The translations under genes were made by a program, and so were the position numbers. This document shows, piece after piece, positions 23,029-26,297 of a stretch of 26,297 nt of DNA. The notes under the pieces were generated by a model that saw only the letters and a list, made by a program, of their open reading frames with translations, made no database searches and was not told the origin of the DNA. Source of the stretch: Methylophilaceae bacterium (lineage in GTDB: Bacteria > Pseudomonadota > Gammaproteobacteria > Burkholderiales > Methylophilaceae); assembly GCA_025362115.1 (NCBI GenBank), contig JANYIK010000049.1, positions 1-26,297 on the forward strand, given 5' to 3'. Numbering within the stretch: position 1 is the stretch's first letter; each line of letters begins with the position of its first letter.

Positions 23029-23970
23029 ATGCAAATTAAGACTGTATGCGTGTTGGGTGGCTCTGGCTTTATTGGAAGCCATATCGTGCATCATTTGGAT
23101 AAGGCGGGATTTAATGTCAAGGTACTGACACGCCGCCGCGAATCCTCTAAGCATCTTATCTTGTTACCAAAAGTGACAGTGATTGAGTGCCAGATCATGA
23201 GCGATATGGCATTAAGACACGCATTGAGTGGTTGTGATACCGTTATCAACCTTGTCGGTATTTTGCATCAGGATCGACACGCCACCTTTGAAGCCATCCA
23301 CGGCGAATTGCCCCGGCGCTTAGTCGGATTATGCAAAGAATTGGGCATCAATCGCTTCATCCAAATGAGCGCCCTGCACGCCAGCAGCGCCGCACCCAGC
23401 ATGTATTTACGCTCTAAAGCGGTGGGCGAAGCCGCGCTTAAGGTGTCGCAACTCAACTGGACGATATTTCGCCCTTCGGTAGTATTTGGCGAAGGTGATA
23501 GTTTCCTCAATCTGTTTGCGCGCATGGCAAAACTCACCCCCATCATCCCTCTAGCCGTGCCCAATGCACGCTTTCAGCCGATATGGGTAGAAGACTTGGC
23601 AAAAGTGATCACCGCCAGCGGTGATGATTTGCACACCTATCAACAAAGTTACGACCTTTGCGGTCCAACCGTCTACACCATGCGTGAGCTGGTTGCATTT
23701 GCCGCCAACGCCGTCGGTGCTAACCCTCGTATCATCGGCCTCAACCAGAGATTATCTTACTTGCAGGCGATGTGTATGGAATGGTTACCCATAAAACTAA
23801 TGAGCCGCGACAATCTGCGTTCCACCGAAATTGATAGTGTTAGCACAGAACCCTTTCCTGCATTATTCGGTATCACGCCTACTGCGCTGGAAGCAGTCGC
23901 TCCGCACTATCTCAGTGGGACAACGCCGCGCGCAAATTACCTGCGCTATCGGGTGACGGCGGGCAGGTAG
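23029..23970 (+). CDS. Atypical SDR, NDUFA9-like NAD(P)-binding protein
   Basis: A 313-residue Rossmann-fold protein of the atypical short-chain dehydrogenase group that includes the mitochondrial complex I subunit NDUFA9. It has the nucleotide-binding loop GGSGFIGSH (residues 10-18), NLVGIL near 70-80, and Tyr126-x3-Lys130 in MYLRSKAVGE. The substrate is unknown; relatives include quinone- or sugar-nucleotide-binding proteins. The ATG at 23029 follows AAAGG by about 6 bases and starts the Rossmann strand directly; an upstream in-frame ATG at 22969 lies inside slt. It abuts cca with no gap, an arrangement (slt, this gene, cca) seen in other betaproteobacteria, so it is likely cotranscribed. 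Confidence 0.88.
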   Translation: MQIKTVCVLGGSGFIGSHIVHHLDKAGFNVKVLTRRRESSKHLILLPKVTVIECQIMSDMALRHALSGCDTVINLVGILHQDRHATFEAIHGELPRRLVGLCKELGINRFIQMSALHASSAAPSMYLRSKAVGEAALKVSQLNWTIFRPSVVFGEGDSFLNLFARMAKLTPIIPLAVPNARFQPIWVEDLAKVITASGDDLHTYQQSYDLCGPTVYTMRELVAFAANAVGANPRIIGLNQRLSYLQAMCMEWLPIKLMSRDNLRSTEIDSVSTEPFPALFGITPTALEAVAPHYLSGTTPRANYLRYRVTAGR

Positions 23971-25179
23971 ATGCAAATCTATTGCGTAGGTGGTGCGGTG
24001 CGCGACGAATTGCTGGGGCTACCCACCAAAGACCGCGACTGGGTCGTCGTCGGCGCAACACCGGAACAAATGGTGGCGCAAGGCTTTCAGCCCGTAGGCA
24101 AAGATTTCCCGGTATTTCTGCACCCTAAAACCCATGAAGAGTATGCGCTGGCTCGCACCGAGCGCAAGACCGCACGTGGCTACAAAGGGTTTCAAGTATA
24201 TGCCGCGCCAGAAGTCACGCTGGAACAAGACCTCGCCCGCCGCGACCTCACTATCAACGCCATCGCCAAGGATGAGCGAGATCAGCTGATAGACCCGCAC
24301 CACGGACAGCAAGACTTAAAAGCCAAGATATTCAGGCACGTCAGCGATGCCTTTGTAGAAGATCCCGTACGTATCTTGCGTATAGCCCGCTTCGCCGCTC
24401 GCTTCGCCGATTTCACCGTCGCCGAAGAAACCATGCTATTAATGCAAGAAATGGTGCAAAACGGCGAAGTAGATGCTTTGGTGCCAGAGCGCGTGTGGCA
24501 AGAACTCTCGCGTGGATTGATGGAATCCACACCCTCAAGAATGTTTACCGTGCTACGTGAATGCGGGGCACTAAAACGATTACTACCTGAATTAGACAAG
24601 CTATGGGGAGTTCCACAACCAGTCCAGCATCATCCGGAAATAGACACCGGTGTACACGTCATGATGGTGGTGGACTATGCAGCATCACAAGACTACAACC
24701 TCCCTGTCAGATTCGCCGCCCTTACCCACGATCTGGGCAAAGGCACCACGCCTGCCGATATTCTGCCACGCCACATCGGGCATGAGGCGCGTAGCGTAAA
24801 TCTGCTCAAAGACCTGTGTAAACGCCTCAAAGTGCCGAACGATTGCAGAGAACTGGCGCACATCGTCGCCAAGCTACACGGGAAAGTACACGCCGTGTTC
24901 GAGATGCGTCCGGCAAGCATCATGCAATTTTTACAAGATACCGATGCCCTCAGGCAACCAGAGCGATTCGAGGATTTTTTGCGCGCTTGCGAATGCGATT
25001 CGCGTGGTAGGCTAGGTTATGCAGATAAGCCATTTCCTGCGGCACAGAAATTACGCGATTGCTTAAAAGCCACTCAGGGTGTAGATGCTGGAGCGATAGC
25101 TAGCCAACATTCCATACCTGAAGCAATCAAAGAAGCAGTTTTTTGGGCAAGAGTTGAGGCCATAAAGTACAATCTATAA
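23971..25179 (+). CDS. cca: Multifunctional CCA-adding enzyme (tRNA nucleotidyltransferase)
   Basis: Adds or repairs the 3' CCA end of tRNAs without a nucleic acid template. The 402-residue protein has the class II head with VGGAVRDELLG and catalytic Asp21 and Asp23 in DRDWV, RRDLTINAIA, and RxxRFAARFADF in the neck. A C-terminal HD domain follows, with His229, then His253-Asp254 in THDLGKGTTP; in E. coli that domain gives phosphohydrolase and phosphodiesterase activity. The ATG directly follows the TAG of the upstream gene. Length fits the gammaproteobacterial/betaproteobacterial HD-containing form (about 410). It marks the end of the typical core-genome block. Confidence 0.97.
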   Translation: MQIYCVGGAVRDELLGLPTKDRDWVVVGATPEQMVAQGFQPVGKDFPVFLHPKTHEEYALARTERKTARGYKGFQVYAAPEVTLEQDLARRDLTINAIAKDERDQLIDPHHGQQDLKAKIFRHVSDAFVEDPVRILRIARFAARFADFTVAEETMLLMQEMVQNGEVDALVPERVWQELSRGLMESTPSRMFTVLRECGALKRLLPELDKLWGVPQPVQHHPEIDTGVHVMMVVDYAASQDYNLPVRFAALTHDLGKGTTPADILPRHIGHEARSVNLLKDLCKRLKVPNDCRELAHIVAKLHGKVHAVFEMRPASIMQFLQDTDALRQPERFEDFLRACECDSRGRLGYADKPFPAAQKLRDCLKATQGVDAGAIASQHSIPEAIKEAVFWARVEAIKYNL

Positions 25180-25182
25180 CAT

Positions 25183-26175
25183 ATGAATACACCTTCATTA
25201 TTTGGAATATCTCTTAGCAATCGCAATTTTTCTGACTCGTATTATTGGGGTAAGAATCAGTTTAATTCTGCATTTCCAGTAGCTCTTGCGTGTTATATGA
25301 GATCAAAGAATGTCCCCTTGGTTTATGTGAAATATCTTAATGAAACAAAAACCGATGTTGATGAAATTGATGTATCAAGCGTTTTTGGCAGTACGCTCTC
25401 CAACAAGGAACTATATTTCTCGTTTGAGTCACGCTTTGACATTTTTAGAAAGTTTGTTCATGACGATTTACCTGCCATAGACCTAGTTATATGTGCAGCT
25501 AATCGAGACAAACAAATTAAGCCTCTCGAAATCAAGCTTACTACCCTGCCTGACAACACCACCGAAGGCTTGGATGAGTCAATGTACGGTACCGAACTAG
25601 TCATTCGTTCAGCCACTACTAGGTACATGGCTTTGTCTATGGCTCAATCAATAGCGAATAAAGGCAAAAGAGCGAAAGTGAAAGAAATTTTTGAGCCTGT
25701 ATTTGCCAAGGTTCGTAATTGGGACTCCAAAGCAGAAATGCTACAAATAGCACCGCAAGTAATTCAAGCACTTGAGACCTTTCTTAACGAGTTCAAGAAA
25801 TTTCAAACGCCTATCCTTGTGCAACCAGTGTGGAAAACCGTCGGGAAAACCCCAGTGCTTGCCGAAAATTGCCTTGATATATTTGTGTGGAGCGATTTTG
25901 CATTAACCCATCTATTTCTAGACTCCGCAAGAAACTCTCTGGGTTCAAGTTCCATATCCCGTCAATTACGAGCCGCATTAAGGCTGTCGCGTTTCATATA
26001 TGAGAGCGCAAAAAGCGATAAGGTGTACCAAGCTCCCATTTACGATGGGATGACCTATGAAAATCAGAACGACAAAGAGTTTGCAATATCCGGCACAAAA
26101 TCACGAGGTTTAATGGCTTGTGATCGACTTATAAAACCCGCTATCAGTAAAAACGAAAGGGTCTTAGGAAGTTAA
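25183..26175 (+). CDS. HindVP-family type II restriction endonuclease
   Basis: Probable site-specific DNA endonuclease, 330 residues. The N-terminus FGISLSNRNFSDSYYWGKNQ and the stretch EIKLTTLPDNTTEGL match what I recall of the HindVP family, whose founder cuts GRCGYC; the target here is not predictable. A PD-(D/E)xK-type centre is visible as Asp100 in AIDLVI and Glu116-x-Lys118 in LEIKLT. It starts 3 bases after the cca stop with no ribosome site. The region is much more AT-rich than the genes before it (about 35% GC in bases 25201-25260 against 60% in 24361-24420), a sign of transfer. No methyltransferase gene is seen in the window; it may lie beyond the right edge or be missing. The frame is intact. 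Confidence 0.82.
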   Translation: MNTPSLFGISLSNRNFSDSYYWGKNQFNSAFPVALACYMRSKNVPLVYVKYLNETKTDVDEIDVSSVFGSTLSNKELYFSFESRFDIFRKFVHDDLPAIDLVICAANRDKQIKPLEIKLTTLPDNTTEGLDESMYGTELVIRSATTRYMALSMAQSIANKGKRAKVKEIFEPVFAKVRNWDSKAEMLQIAPQVIQALETFLNEFKKFQTPILVQPVWKTVGKTPVLAENCLDIFVWSDFALTHLFLDSARNSLGSSSISRQLRAALRLSRFIYESAKSDKVYQAPIYDGMTYENQNDKEFAISGTKSRGLMACDRLIKPAISKNERVLGS

Positions 26176-26199
26176 GCACATGTTGAGATATGCTAACTT
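26169..26199 (+). other. Imperfect hairpin across the endonuclease stop
   Basis: AAGTTAAGCA (26169-26178) can pair with TGCTAACTT (26191-26199) with one bulged A and a 12-base loop. It covers the stop codon of the endonuclease gene and ends 6 bases before the putative transposase ATG. It lacks a T run. It could hinder read-in translation of the transposase, as some insertion sequences do, or be part of the element's end. Confidence 0.35.
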
Positions 26200-26205
26200 A
26201 CTGAG

Positions 26206-26297
26206 ATGGTTATTAAAAACAGATACTACAGCCGTTCTAGAATCAGCGAGGCTAAATTCAGACAGCTTATTCGGGGTTTTGCACTGGATTTTACGGC
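26206..26297 (+). CDS. IS1595-family-like transposase, first 30 codons (cut by right edge)
   Basis: The frame from ATG 26206 reads MVIKNRYYSRSRISEAKF and then RQLIRGFALDFT before the window ends. The block RISEAKFRQLIRxFALD is, as I recall it, typical of the N-terminus of IS1595-group (ISSod11-like) DDE transposases. Only 30 residues are visible, so the family call is tentative and nothing can be said about integrity. No terminal inverted repeat could be recognised in the 30 bases between the endonuclease stop and this start, so the left end of the element is unknown and could lie inside the end of the endonuclease gene. A competing frame from ATG 26180 is also open but resembles nothing I know. 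Confidence 0.6.
   Translation, partial: MVIKNRYYSRSRISEAKFRQLIRGFALDFT

Noticed and set aside
25154..25180. TTGAGG and TATAAC as a promoter for the endonuclease gene
   Set aside because: Spacer is only 15 bases, and the start point would fall after the ATG.
26180..26297. Open frame from ATG 26180 (starts MLRYANLLRW)
   Set aside because: Overlaps the 26206 frame, which carries a recognisable transposase-like block; this one resembles nothing known to me, though 39 codons are too few to be certain.

Overview
The window is a stretch of a proteobacterial chromosome built around a complete, canonical division and cell wall (dcw) cluster. Protein sequences, gene order and the trio slt, NDUFA9-like SDR, cca after lpxC point to a betaproteobacterium, most likely Nitrosomonadales (a Gallionellaceae- or Methylophilaceae-like lineage). 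This placement is by recognition, not by a database search. MurE carries the DNPR motif of the meso-diaminopimelate-adding type, and lgt and lpxC are present, so the cell is an ordinary Gram-negative with mDAP peptidoglycan, lipoproteins and lipid A.

Layout. 1-756 (minus): 5' part of ilvD (branched-chain amino acid synthesis), running off the left edge. 757-820: a short divergent control region with a TATAAT box and a palindrome. 821-1609: lgt, whose last codons and stop lie in a REP-like repeat; an inverted second copy follows. 1713-2053: rnpB, the RNase P RNA. 2054-2354: an AT-rich gap with a strong intrinsic terminator, a sigma70-type promoter whose -35 box sits in that terminator, and three GTGGG boxes at 10-base spacing that fit the MraZ operator.

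2355-19845 is the dcw cluster, all on the plus strand: mraZ, rsmH, ftsL, ftsI, murE, murF, mraY, murD, ftsW, murG, murC, murB, ddl, ftsQ, ftsA, ftsZ. Most junctions are 1-, 4- or 11-base overlaps, which suggests translational coupling. Breaks occur at murG-murC (about 120 bases holding a long purine run and a pyrimidine tract) and at ftsA-ftsZ. MurC to MurF with Ddl build UDP-MurNAc-pentapeptide, MraY and MurG make lipid I and lipid II, FtsW and FtsI polymerise and crosslink septal wall, and FtsL, FtsQ, FtsA and FtsZ form and anchor the divisome.

After a hairpin and a likely separate promoter come lpxC, a 59-residue two-helix membrane protein, slt (lytic transglycosylase), an atypical SDR and cca. 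At about 25180 the composition turns AT-rich: a solitary HindVP-like type II restriction endonuclease, then the first 30 codons of what looks like an IS1595-family transposase, cut by the right edge. This is the only clearly accessory part. I see no wholly new system. The most notable signals are the terminator/promoter/operator overlap before mraZ, the repeat-derived end of lgt, a 7-base tandem repeat inside murF, and the restriction gene without a visible methyltransferase beside an IS.
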